Below are positions 25,959 through 34,388 of a stretch of DNA of 64,000 bases, piece after piece (position 1 is the first letter of the stretch; each line of letters begins with the position of its first letter). The notes below the pieces were generated by a model. The model had not been told where the DNA came from. It did no database searches and saw nothing but the letters and a program-made list of their open reading frames with translations. Both the position numbers and the translations under genes were made by a program. Source of the DNA: Lacinutrix sp. 5H-3-7-4 (lineage in GTDB: Bacteria; Bacteroidota; Bacteroidia; Flavobacteriales; Flavobacteriaceae); contig NC_015638.1 in NCBI RefSeq assembly GCF_000211855.2, positions 62,001 to 126,000 on the forward strand. The letters run 5' to 3'.

Positions 25959-27056
25959 TTAATCTCCATCTGCATCAACATAAGATACACTTACGTTAAA
26001 AGCGGATAACATATCAGACTTTAAAGAAACGACTGCTAATTGTAAAGCATCGTAAGCTTCCGTCATTTTTGTATTATCTGTTTCTACCTGAGTTTTCAAA
26101 TTTGTATTTAATGCTTCAATTTTTGTTCTTGCCGCATCAAAACGTTGGTTTATAACTTCAACTAAATCATTTCTATCTAAAGCTATTAAATAATTTTTAT
26201 AGCTTTCTCCTTCAATATTACTGTTAATTGCTTTTCCATTAAACACATCTTGTACAGCGTTTAATGCTTCTAATAATAAAGTTCTAGAGTTATCTTCTTT
26301 ATATAAAACTTCTACTTTAGAAGGTAATGGTGTACTAGAAAATACGCCTGCTGGAATACCTACTTTATCTGCTCTAAGGCGTTTTTCGTAATAAAAAACA
26401 TAAGCGTTTAAAGTTTGGTTTACTGCACCAGATTCTACATTTGCAGTATTTGTAATGTAATTATCTCTGTAACCTGAAGTCCAATCTGTTAAAACAGTAT
26501 TGGTTAGTGTTTGCATTCTGTCTATTAAGTCTGACAGGTAGTTACTATAATTAGTGTTAGATAAAGTAGTTAAAATAGCTGCATCGTTATCTGCAACACC
26601 ATATAACATATAATCTACAGCAGGAAAACCAACTGCATCGTTATTGTTTACGCTTGATAAATCGTAATTACCATTGGCGATATTGTTTTCAATATCTGTA
26701 GTATTGGTTGGGTAGATATTCATTTGCTCTTCAAACAAAATTTCTTCTGCCTTACCTATTTGAAACATTTGTACTGCTTGAAACGATTGGTAAGCGCTAA
26801 ACCAGTTGGCTCTTAACGTTTCTAAATTTGTTTGATCTACATTAGCTACAAATGCATTTTTAGCGTCTACTAAAGCACTTAACTCTGTACCTAAGTTTTG
26901 ATAGCCAGGAATAATAATGTTATCTGCAATGTTTGTAAGCATTGCTGTTCTATTGTAAGTATCGTTAGTACTGCTTCCAGAATTAGAATCGTCTGAGCTT
27001 GAACATGCAAAGATTCCTGCTACTATTAGTACTACTATTAATATTCTTTTAAACAT
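25959..27056 (-). CDS. Imelysin-like (M75-type) lipoprotein, GxHxxE motif not conserved
   Basis: A 365-residue lipoprotein (lipobox IFACS, Cys18 region, followed by SSDDSNSGSS). The rest is all-helical in the imelysin manner (two four-helix bundles). Landmarks are FSAYQSFQAVQMFQIGKAE and VFYYEKRLRADKVGIPAG. Imelysin-like proteins such as EfeO/EfeM carry a GxHxxE iron-site motif. The matching stretch here is GFPAVDYMLYG, so both the His and the Glu are absent. Part of an operon with DUF4856, HTTM and TonB-receptor genes. Probably an iron-binding or scaffold lipoprotein at the periplasm or surface; no peptidase activity is expected. Confidence 0.88.
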   Translation of the reverse strand: MFKRILIVVLIVAGIFACSSSDDSNSGSSTNDTYNRTAMLTNIADNIIIPGYQNLGTELSALVDAKNAFVANVDQTNLETLRANWFSAYQSFQAVQMFQIGKAEEILFEEQMNIYPTNTTDIENNIANGNYDLSSVNNNDAVGFPAVDYMLYGVADNDAAILTTLSNTNYSNYLSDLIDRMQTLTNTVLTDWTSGYRDNYITNTANVESGAVNQTLNAYVFYYEKRLRADKVGIPAGVFSSTPLPSKVEVLYKEDNSRTLLLEALNAVQDVFNGKAINSNIEGESYKNYLIALDRNDLVEVINQRFDAARTKIEALNTNLKTQVETDNTKMTEAYDALQLAVVSLKSDMLSAFNVSVSYVDADGD

Positions 27057-27087
27057 ATTATTCTTTTATTTAATTTGCAAAAATAAT

Positions 27088-27122
27088 AAATAGCAGCTTC
27101 CAAAAAAAGGAGGCCGCTATTT
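27088..27122 (-). terminator. Imperfect hairpin between DUF4856 and imelysin-like genes
   Basis: The 14-base arms AAATAGCAGCTTCC and GGAGGCCGCTATTT pair with two G-U type mismatches around seven A residues. On the minus strand the stem is followed by TATTATTTTT. Likely a leaky terminator or mRNA-stability element. Confidence 0.6.
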
Positions 27123-27141
27123 AAAAAACTAACCTTAAAAA

Positions 27142-28350
27142 TTAACTTCCTGCTTGTTCAGTTGTAAAACTAAACTCTGCTGAAATTTCGTTAGATATTG
27201 TATCTAAAGTTTCTGGAGTTATATCCCAAAAACCATTTCCTTCCATTAATGAATCTGTATAAAAAAGAACTTCGTCTTTAGAAAGGTAAGGCTCATTTGT
27301 TCCTGGCTTTCTTGTAAATTGTAAGCTATAAACAAAACCATAACCTTCAGATAAACTATGGAATGCAGAAGCCCAATCTGAACCTAAATCTGCTTTTCCT
27401 TGTTGTAAATAATATACAGCTCTTACTGCAATAATTTCAGAAATTTTTTCTTTTATAATGTTTGCTTGTGCATCACGTAATGCATAATCTTTAGCTACAA
27501 TTGCAGCACGACCTAATTTAAAAGCGTTGTAAATTTCCATTGCAATACCTGTAAAGTCTTCATCGTTTTCTACTCTAGAAAGGTATTTGTTTAAAAAGTT
27601 ATCTGCGCCTAAAACAGGAACTGCTGGGTTTGCTTCGTTACCATATAAATAACCATAAGCTTCATCCCATTTGTGCTCCATTGTAGTATAGTTGTTATCT
27701 CCATCTAAAACATCTGCATCGTTGTTTGCCTCATTATCACCTGCATCTAAAACTGCTGGACTTAAATAGTTATTTACTATTTGGTCTACCATTAATGCAC
27801 CTATTAAACCTTTGGCAAATGCTTGGTTATACTCTAAACCTTTTTCACTTACGTATCTAGTAGAACCACCACCAGCTTCTTGAATAGAACCTGCAACTCC
27901 TGCGCTTGCGTCTGTATCCCAATTAGGAAATACAGTATTTACTTGTTCTTCTATAAAAAAATCAAACGTTGCTTTAATTGTAGCAGCATCTGTTGTATTT
28001 GCAGCATAATAATCTGTAGAAGCAGCTGTTTTACTTCTTACACTTTTATTTGATGCATTTAAAGCAGCATCACTAAAATCGTTTGCGCCTTCTTGGTGAG
28101 CAAACATATTATCTAAAATAGTTTCAGTATTTGCAGTATTTGATAAGCCAGAAACAATTTCCTGAGCCATTTGTATACGTGTTGTTTGACCGCTAAAGCT
28201 TACTGTTGTGTTACCATCTCTTTCAAATACGTAAGTGTTTGGAGCTGTTACATTATTTGTTTCAATTATAACACCTGTATCATCATCACTTGAACAAGAT
28301 GATAATGTTATTGTTGCTAAAGCTGCTAAACCTAATACTAGTTTATTCAT
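27142..28350 (-). CDS. DUF4856 lipoprotein
   Basis: A 402-residue lipoprotein (lipobox TLSSCSSDDD) whose body matches the DUF4856 type. Landmarks are NTYVFERDGNTTVSFSGQTTR near residue 42, YNQAFAKGLIGALMVDQIVNNYLSP (split by position), HKWDEAYGYLYG and SEGYGFVYSLQFTRKPG. It is helical and acidic with no known catalytic motif. First gene of the imelysin/HTTM/TonB-receptor cluster and the gene nearest its promoter, so probably the most abundant product. Role unknown; association with imelysin-like proteins suggests iron handling. Confidence 0.88.
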   Translation of the reverse strand: MNKLVLGLAALATITLSSCSSDDDTGVIIETNNVTAPNTYVFERDGNTTVSFSGQTTRIQMAQEIVSGLSNTANTETILDNMFAHQEGANDFSDAALNASNKSVRSKTAASTDYYAANTTDAATIKATFDFFIEEQVNTVFPNWDTDASAGVAGSIQEAGGGSTRYVSEKGLEYNQAFAKGLIGALMVDQIVNNYLSPAVLDAGDNEANNDADVLDGDNNYTTMEHKWDEAYGYLYGNEANPAVPVLGADNFLNKYLSRVENDEDFTGIAMEIYNAFKLGRAAIVAKDYALRDAQANIIKEKISEIIAVRAVYYLQQGKADLGSDWASAFHSLSEGYGFVYSLQFTRKPGTNEPYLSKDEVLFYTDSLMEGNGFWDITPETLDTISNEISAEFSFTTEQAGS

Positions 28351-28393
28351 TTTTGATAAAATTATTTTATTTATTATTATTTAGACTAATTAC

Positions 28394-28429
28394 AAATAGA
28401 ACTGTAATTTGATTGCAAAAATAGAACTG
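28394..28429. repeat. Pair of 11-bp direct repeats over the cluster promoter
   Basis: AAATAGAACTG occurs at 28394-28404 and again at 28419-28429, 25 bases apart. One copy overlaps the -7 element of the DUF4856 gene promoter. The position suits a regulator-binding pair on one face of the helix, but no regulator is identified. Confidence 0.55.
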
Positions 28430-28446
28430 AAAAGTAGTTTATGCAA
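28416..28446 (-). promoter_or_regulatory. Promoter of the DUF4856/imelysin/HTTM/TonB-receptor cluster
   Basis: Minus strand TTG (28446-28444), 20-base spacer, TATTTTTG (28423-28416): exact consensus. The leader to the ATG at 28350 would be about 60 bases. Confidence 0.7.
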
Positions 28447-28555
28447 GTTTATTTAGATTAAATTTAAATAAAGAATAAATATTTAAAATAAAACTTTGAC
28501 AATCAGTGATATACAAATTAACAACTAGTAGAAAAACAAATAACTATTATAAGAA

Positions 28556-29419
28556 TTAATGGTATTTAGTGAAGATTTTAGTGGCTTCGTTATAACTACT
28601 TTCAAAAGACATGGCATTTAAATCGTGTGCTTTTTTAGTAGTTAGATATGATAGTACTTTTTCGGTTGGCATATTACCGGTTAAATCGTCTTTAGCCATT
28701 GGACAACCACCAAAACCTTGTATAGCACCATCAAAACGGCGGCATCCTGCTTTGTATGCAGCATCTACTTTTTCAAACCAAGTGGTTGGCGTTGTGTGTA
28801 AGTGTGCTCCAAACTCGATGTTTTTATATTGTGGTATTAAATTAGAGAATAAATAATCTATATTTTCTGGATTAGATGTACCAACAGTATCACTAAGTGA
28901 AAGTATTTTAACGCCCATTTTACTTAATCGTTCTGTCCACTCTCCTACAATTTCCACACTCCATGGATCGCCATACGGATTTCCAAAACCCATAGAAATA
29001 TAAACAACAACTTCTTTATTAGCTTGGTCTGCTCTATTTAAAATCTCTTGTAGCGTAACAATAGATTGCGCGATAGTTTTATGCGTGTTACGCATTTGAA
29101 AATTCTCGGAAATTGAAAACGGATAACCTAAATAATCTATTTCTGGATGTGTACAGGCATCGTTTGCACCACGCGTATTGGCTATTATAGATAATAACTT
29201 ACTTGTTGTTTTACTTAAGTCTAACTGCGCTAAAACTTCGGCAGTATCTACCATTTGCGGTATTGCTTTTGGTGATACAAAACTTCCAAAATCGATAGTA
29301 TCAAAACCAACACGAAGTAAAGATTGTATGTATTGTACTTTCTTTTCGGTTGGAATAAAATCTTTAATGCCTTGCATGGCATCTCTTGGACATTCTATAA
29401 CTTTTACGTGGTTTGACAT
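28556..29419 (-). CDS. Hydroxymethylglutaryl-CoA lyase
   Basis: Cleaves HMG-CoA to acetyl-CoA and acetoacetate, the last step of leucine degradation; cytoplasmic. The 287-residue TIM-barrel protein belongs to the HMGL-like/DRE-TIM family. The family start (EVGPRDGLQ type) appears as IECPRDAMQG. Metal-binding HLHTTPTTW and the catalytic-cysteine loop QGFGGCPMAKDDLTGNMPTE are present. It is preceded by a LysE gene with a 30-base gap and likely shares its transcript. No other leucine-degradation genes are adjacent. Confidence 0.92.
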   Translation of the reverse strand: MSNHVKVIECPRDAMQGIKDFIPTEKKVQYIQSLLRVGFDTIDFGSFVSPKAIPQMVDTAEVLAQLDLSKTTSKLLSIIANTRGANDACTHPEIDYLGYPFSISENFQMRNTHKTIAQSIVTLQEILNRADQANKEVVVYISMGFGNPYGDPWSVEIVGEWTERLSKMGVKILSLSDTVGTSNPENIDYLFSNLIPQYKNIEFGAHLHTTPTTWFEKVDAAYKAGCRRFDGAIQGFGGCPMAKDDLTGNMPTEKVLSYLTTKKAHDLNAMSFESSYNEATKIFTKYH

Positions 29420-29449
29420 GTATTAATTCAATTTCAGTATAAAAATAGG

Positions 29450-30076
29450 CTATTTTTTTGAGAAAAATATAAAAATCGCAATACCAACAAACACAACTAT
29501 TTGTAACCACTTTAAAATCAAACCTATATTTTTATGAGATTTTAAATAGGTAGAAATTGAACCTGCTAAAATGGCGACTAAAGAAAATATAATAAATGAC
29601 GTTGCCATAAACAGAAAACCCAGTATATAAAACTGTTTTACAGTACTAAGTGTTTCAGAAAACAAAAAACCAGGAAAGAAAGCTAAAAAGAAAATAGAAA
29701 CCTTTGGGTTTAGCACGTTCATTATAACACCTTGTTTAAACAGTTGCCACATACTTTTTTTAGGAACTGCCGTGTCGTTTAATTCTACTTTTGCATCACT
29801 TTTGTAAACCTTAAATGCTAAGTATAAAAGATAAGCTGCACCTAAACATTTAATTATAAAAAATAATATATCGTTTTCTTTTATAATAGCCGATACTCCA
29901 AAAGCAACTAAAGTTGTATGCACTAAACATCCAGAAATTAATCCACAAACCGTTGCCAAACCATACTTTGTACCGTTAACAATACTTTGCATTAATACAT
30001 ATATATTGTCTGGTCCTGGAGATATGGCTAATGCCGAAGTTGCTATAACAAACGCTAAAAGTGTTTCGTAATTCAA
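29450..30076 (-). CDS. LysE/RhtB family amino-acid exporter
   Basis: A 208-residue inner-membrane exporter with six predicted helices and the family motif AISPGPDNIYVLMQSIVNGT near the N-terminus (about 17-36). A second motif is VIMNVLNPKVSIFFLAFFPGF. The start codon is TTG at 30076, since no ATG precedes it in frame near the conserved N-terminus. Substrate, probably an amino acid or derivative, cannot be told from sequence. Confidence 0.9.
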   Translation of the reverse strand: MNYETLLAFVIATSALAISPGPDNIYVLMQSIVNGTKYGLATVCGLISGCLVHTTLVAFGVSAIIKENDILFFIIKCLGAAYLLYLAFKVYKSDAKVELNDTAVPKKSMWQLFKQGVIMNVLNPKVSIFFLAFFPGFLFSETLSTVKQFYILGFLFMATSFIIFSLVAILAGSISTYLKSHKNIGLILKWLQIVVFVGIAIFIFFSKK

Positions 30077-30183
30077 ATTTAAAATTTTGAGCTAAAAATA
30101 ATATTTTATTACAGTCTGGCACTGTTTCTGTAAGTTTTATATTGAAAAAACGACTGTTATTAAAACACTTATCTTTTTTGAAT

Positions 30184-31101
30184 ATGAAAAACTTTACCTT
30201 CTTAAGTTTTATTTTATTTACACTTGTTCTTCTATTCAGCAGTAATAGTAATGCACAAAGTACCGCTATTTACGATGTGACGTTTAATAGCACATGGAAC
30301 GCTACAGAGCACACATCTATTCCTGCAAACGATCACTTTTCTAATCTTGTTGGTGCAACGCATAAAAATGAAAACGAATATTTTCAATTAGGGCAAAATG
30401 CTTCAGTAGGAATAAAAGATATGGCAGAATTAGGAGACAATACTGCGTTAATGAGCGAAGTACTAAACGCTACAAATACAAAGGAATGGTTTAACACTTC
30501 ATTTTCACCAAATAATGCAGAGTTTGGTTCGGCTACTATTACTAATATTGAAGTTGATGAAGAACACCATTTACTTACACTTGTGTCTATGATTGCGCCA
30601 AGTCCAGATTGGTTTATTGCTGTAAATAGTATTGATTTAAGAAACGATACCAATACCAGTTGGAAACCTACTTTTACTATAGATGTTTTTGTTTACGATG
30701 CTGGTACAGATAGTGGTAGTAATTACAATTCGGCAGATGCGCCAACAAATCCGCAAGTTGCAATTTCTATGATTAATGGTTCGCCTTTTAACGGCAATAA
30801 AGTAGGAGAATTAACAGTAACTTTTAAATCTTCAACACTTAGCACAGGTGAATTTCAACAAGAAGAAAACTTAAAGGTTTTTCCAAATCCGTCAAGCGGA
30901 ATAATAAACATTTCAGCCAATAATAATTTAAGTACAATTCAAGTTTACAATATTCTTGGTAGTAAAGTTAAAGACTTAAACGTAGCGAATAGAAACAGTA
31001 ATTTTCAACTTAATTTTTCAGATTTAAATAAAGGTGTGTATTTACTTAAACTTAATAGTAGTAACGGAAACTCTAAAACCCAAAAACTAATTTTACAATA
31101 A
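30184..31101 (+). CDS. Spondin-domain protein with type IX secretion sorting domain
   Basis: A 305-residue secreted or cell-surface protein. Signal peptide [18 protein letters not shown], ending at SNSNAQ. A spondin domain follows (about 30-215; [46 protein letters not shown]). The C-terminus is a type A T9SS sorting domain (about 230-305; [35 protein letters not shown]). So it is exported by T9SS and probably attached or released at the surface. The ATG at 30184 is preferred over a TTG 14 codons upstream. It overlaps pyrD tail-to-tail by 9 bases. Confidence 0.92.
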   Translation: MKNFTFLSFILFTLVLLFSSNSNAQSTAIYDVTFNSTWNATEHTSIPANDHFSNLVGATHKNENEYFQLGQNASVGIKDMAELGDNTALMSEVLNATNTKEWFNTSFSPNNAEFGSATITNIEVDEEHHLLTLVSMIAPSPDWFIAVNSIDLRNDTNTSWKPTFTIDVFVYDAGTDSGSNYNSADAPTNPQVAISMINGSPFNGNKVGELTVTFKSSTLSTGEFQQEENLKVFPNPSSGIINISANNNLSTIQVYNILGSKVKDLNVANRNSNFQLNFSDLNKGVYLLKLNSSNGNSKTQKLILQ

Positions 31102-32118
31102 CGCTTTATTTATTTGTTTTACTAGCGATGGTCCTTCGTAAATAAAGCCTGTATATATTTGAACTAAGTCTGCTCCTGCTTCAATTTTCTCTAAAGCATC
31201 TTTTGCAGAGTGTATTCCGCCAACACCAATTATAGGGAAAGCTTTATTACTTTTTTGAGATAGATATTTTATAACCTGAGTAGATTTTTCTTTAACTGGT
31301 TGCCCGCTTAAACCGCCGTTTCCTATTTCGGCTAATCTTTCATCTGTAGCTTTTAAACCTGTTCTATCTGTAGAAGTATTACTGGCAATAACACCATCTA
31401 AACTTGTTTCTTGTACTAACTCTATAATTTCATCTAACTGCCCGTTATTTAAATCTGGAGCAATTTTTAATACAATTGGTTTTTGTGTTGTAAAATTAGT
31501 ATTCGCTTTTTGTACCGTTCCTATTAATTCTAACAAATAATCTTTGTCATTTAATTTTGCATGACTACCAACATTTGGGCAACTTACATTAAGCACAAAG
31601 TAATCTACATAAGGATGTAAAGCATTAAAACATTCCAGATAATCTTTAGTATAATCTTCTGGTTTTGTTTGTGTATTTTTACCAATATTACCACCAATAA
31701 TAAGTTTTCCTTTATTCTTTTTTAATTGAGAAATAGCAGCATCAAGACCTTCGTTATTAAAACCCATTCTGTTTATAATACCTTTATCGTCTTTTAACCT
31801 AAACAAACGCTTTTTTGGGTTTCCTTCTTGCGCTTTTGGTGTTACTGTACCTATTTCTATAAAGCCAAAACCAAAGTTTGCAAGTTCATTATACAATACA
31901 GCATTTTTATCGAAACCTGCTGCTAAACCTACTGGATTTTTAAAGGTTAAACCAAAGAGTTTGCGTTCTAGTTTAGCATCTTCTACCACATATAAACTTC
32001 TATAAAGTGAAGCCATACCTGGTATCTTACAAGTAAATTTTATTAACGAAAATGTAAAGTGATGAATCTTTTCTGGATCGAAAAGAAAAAATAATGGGCG
32101 TAGTAGTGCTTTGTACAT
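31093..32118 (-). CDS. pyrD: Dihydroorotate dehydrogenase (quinone), class 2
   Basis: Oxidises dihydroorotate to orotate with quinone in pyrimidine synthesis; FMN enzyme peripherally bound to the inner membrane. Class 2 features: N-terminal amphipathic helical extension ([20 protein letters not shown]), [13 protein letters not shown], and the catalytic loop [12 protein letters not shown] with Ser as base. FMN-phosphate site [19 protein letters not shown]. The start is Met7 of the longer ORF because the -7 element at 32134-32141 overlaps the longer version. Confidence 0.96.
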   Translation of the reverse strand: MYKALLRPLFFLFDPEKIHHFTFSLIKFTCKIPGMASLYRSLYVVEDAKLERKLFGLTFKNPVGLAAGFDKNAVLYNELANFGFGFIEIGTVTPKAQEGNPKKRLFRLKDDKGIINRMGFNNEGLDAAISQLKKNKGKLIIGGNIGKNTQTKPEDYTKDYLECFNALHPYVDYFVLNVSCPNVGSHAKLNDKDYLLELIGTVQKANTNFTTQKPIVLKIAPDLNNGQLDEIIELVQETSLDGVIASNTSTDRTGLKATDERLAEIGNGGLSGQPVKEKSTQVIKYLSQKSNKAFPIIGVGGIHSAKDALEKIEAGADLVQIYTGFIYEGPSLVKQINKALL

Positions 32119-32133
32119 GTAGTAATGTTTGCA

Positions 32134-32164
32134 CAAAAGTAATTCTTATTAAAAAAATGAGCAA
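32134..32164 (-). promoter_or_regulatory. Promoter of pyrD
   Basis: Minus strand TTG (32164-32162), 20-base spacer, TACTTTTG (32141-32134). Full consensus. The transcript would have a leader of only about 10 bases before the ATG at 32118. Confidence 0.65.
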
Positions 32165-32258
32165 TGTAAAAGCTTAAAAAAACTTAATAATTGTATTTTT
32201 ACATTATTAAATTATTCGTTAACCTTTAAATAGATTCCTGCCTTAGTAGGAAATTAAT

Positions 32259-33497
32259 ATGATTTCAAAACAAGATATAATAAAACGCTTTGTAGGATAT
32301 GTAACTATAGACACAGAATCTGATCCAGAAAGCGACACAACGCCAAGTACAGCAAAGCAATGGGATTTAGCAAACGCTTTAGTAGAAGAGCTTAAAGCTA
32401 TTGGTATGAGCGATGTTACTATAGATGAAAATGCTTACATAATGGCAACTTTACCTAGTAATGTAGAGCATGATGTACCAACTATTGGTTTTATTTCGCA
32501 TTTTGATACCACTCCAGATTTTACTGGTGCAAATGTAAAACCTCAAATTATTGAGAGTTACGATGGTAAAGACATTATACTTAACGAAGCTGAAAACATT
32601 GTTTTATCTCCAGATTATTTTGAAGATTTGCTACTCTATAAAGGTCAAACTTTAATTACAACAGATGGTACAACGCTTTTAGGTGCAGATGATAAAGCGG
32701 GAATTACAGAAATTGTTTCTGCTATCGAGTACTTAATTGCTAATCCGCAAATTAAGCACGGTACTATAAAAGTTGGTTTTACACCAGACGAGGAAATTGG
32801 TCGTGGTGCACATAAATTTGATGTAGAAAAGTTTGGAGCCGATTGGGCTTACACAATGGATGGTAGCCAGATTGGTGAATTAGAATACGAGAATTTTAAT
32901 GCTGCCGGAGCTAAAGTTCGTGTAAAAGGAAAAATTGTGCATCCAGGTTATGCTAAAGGTAAAATGGTAAATTCTATGTACATCGCTACAGAGTTTATAA
33001 ACTCTTTACCACGTATGGAAACACCTGAACATACCGAAGGTTATGAAGGTTTTTTCCATTTATACTCTATTAATGGAGAAGTTGAAGATACCGTTATGCA
33101 ATATATAATTCGTGATCACGATCGTGAGCATTTTGAAGCACGAAAAGAAGTGATGCAAAAAATTACAAACGAAATTAATACACAATACGGAAAAGAAGTA
33201 ATTGAGATTGAAATAAAAGATCAATACTTTAATATGAAAGAAAAAGTAGAGCCTGTAATGCACATTGTAGATATCGCTGAAGAAGCAATGAAACAATTAA
33301 ACATTAAGCCATTAATTAAAGCTATTCGTGGTGGAACCGATGGTTCTCAACTAAGTTATATGGGTTTACCTTGTCCAAATATTTTTGCTGGCGGACATAA
33401 CTTTCATGGTCGTTACGAGTACGTACCAGTAGAAAGTATGATAAAGGCTACCGAGGTTATTTGTAAAATCGCAGAATTAACCGCAGAAAAAAAATAA
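32259..33497 (+). CDS. pepT: Peptidase T (tripeptidase)
   Basis: Zinc aminotripeptidase of the M20 family releasing N-terminal residues from tripeptides; cytoplasmic. The 412-residue length is standard. Metal-site motifs: [12 protein letters not shown] (His and Asp), [13 protein letters not shown] (bridging Asp), [15 protein letters not shown] (catalytic Glu and ligand), and near the C-terminus [15 protein letters not shown] dimerisation lid is inserted about 210-320. It stands alone; a short palindrome lies just upstream and a terminator downstream. Confidence 0.95.
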   Translation: MISKQDIIKRFVGYVTIDTESDPESDTTPSTAKQWDLANALVEELKAIGMSDVTIDENAYIMATLPSNVEHDVPTIGFISHFDTTPDFTGANVKPQIIESYDGKDIILNEAENIVLSPDYFEDLLLYKGQTLITTDGTTLLGADDKAGITEIVSAIEYLIANPQIKHGTIKVGFTPDEEIGRGAHKFDVEKFGADWAYTMDGSQIGELEYENFNAAGAKVRVKGKIVHPGYAKGKMVNSMYIATEFINSLPRMETPEHTEGYEGFFHLYSINGEVEDTVMQYIIRDHDREHFEARKEVMQKITNEINTQYGKEVIEIEIKDQYFNMKEKVEPVMHIVDIAEEAMKQLNIKPLIKAIRGGTDGSQLSYMGLPCPNIFAGGHNFHGRYEYVPVESMIKATEVICKIAELTAEKK

Positions 33498-33508
33498 TAT
33501 TACTTTAA

Positions 33509-33560
33509 AAACCAATTACTATAGTATTATAATGCTACAGTAATTGGTTTATTTTTTTTA
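33509..33560 (+). terminator. Terminator of pepT
   Basis: AAACCAATTACT and its complement form a 12-bp stem with an 18-base loop and a run of T. It lies 12 bases after the pepT stop and ahead of the convergent TPR lipoprotein gene. Confidence 0.85.
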
Positions 33561-33573
33561 AGTAATCTAATAA

Positions 33574-34257
33574 TTACGCTTTATTATAGGCTTCTACAAA
33601 GCGCTTTGCTCTTTTATTTCCGTTATTAAATTCTAAAGATTTTTTAAAATTATTAAAAGCATTTAAACTGTCACCAATTTTTAAATAAGCATCTCCCAAA
33701 CTATCATAAACATTATCGCTTTCAGGATATAAAGCAGCGTTAATTTTTAAAACTTCAATAGCATCTTTATAATTTTCATCGCGCATTAATTTATAACCAT
33801 ATTTATTAAAGTGATACTCGTTTATATAAACACTGGTAGAATCTTCTTTTTGTATTGCTAAGTAGCCCTTTAAAGCTTCAGTATAATTTTTATTTTTTAA
33901 ATGTACACTTGGTACATTAAAATTTTCTGGCATCTTTTTGTAATCGTATGCAATTTTATTGTCGTCTTCGGTAACATCTGTTAAATACATTGTATTAGTT
34001 TCAGGATGTTTTATAAAGCGAAGTTTTTTATTCATTTCTACACTAGTAAAAGTGTTTTGATCTATTGCTATTGGTCTTACATCTACGCCACGCCATAATA
34101 CAGAAATTTCGTTTTTATCGTTATATGAAACCTCAATCGTTTCGTCTAAACTATATAAATATGTGCCTTCGGTTTTTGCTTTAAATTCTGGAGTATAATT
34201 TACAGTATTTGAACAGCTAATAATTAAAAATACGAATAGTAAAAATGAATATTTCAT
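33574..34257 (-). CDS. Lipoprotein with C-terminal TPR repeats
   Basis: A 227-residue lipoprotein (lipobox IISCSN). A beta-rich N-half (about 25-105; GTYLYSLDETIEVSYNDKNE) precedes helices. The last ~100 residues carry at least two tetratricopeptide units (YKDAIEVLKINAALYPES and DNVYDSLGDAYLKIGDSLNA, then FNNFKKSLEFNNG). Similar tails occur on flavobacterial beta-lactamase-like and hydrolase proteins, but no catalytic domain is present here. Probably a periplasmic protein-interaction lipoprotein. Function unknown. Confidence 0.8.
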   Translation of the reverse strand: MKYSFLLFVFLIISCSNTVNYTPEFKAKTEGTYLYSLDETIEVSYNDKNEISVLWRGVDVRPIAIDQNTFTSVEMNKKLRFIKHPETNTMYLTDVTEDDNKIAYDYKKMPENFNVPSVHLKNKNYTEALKGYLAIQKEDSTSVYINEYHFNKYGYKLMRDENYKDAIEVLKINAALYPESDNVYDSLGDAYLKIGDSLNAFNNFKKSLEFNNGNKRAKRFVEAYNKA

Positions 34258-34316
34258 GAGATAAAATGGTTTTTATAGCTAATATTTTAGTTGGTTTTTA
34301 ATTTTAAGGCATAAAA

Positions 34317-34344
34317 AAAACGCCTCATTATAAATGAGACGTTT
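34317..34344 (-). terminator. Terminator of the dual immunophilin gene
   Basis: AAACGCCTCAT pairs with ATGAGACGTTT (one mismatch) around a 5-6 base loop; on the minus strand a long T run follows. It lies 44 bases past the stop at 34389. Confidence 0.8.
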
Positions 34345-34388
34345 AATTTTAATATTTGTTACTTATTATTGTAAAAAAGCGTTCTGTA

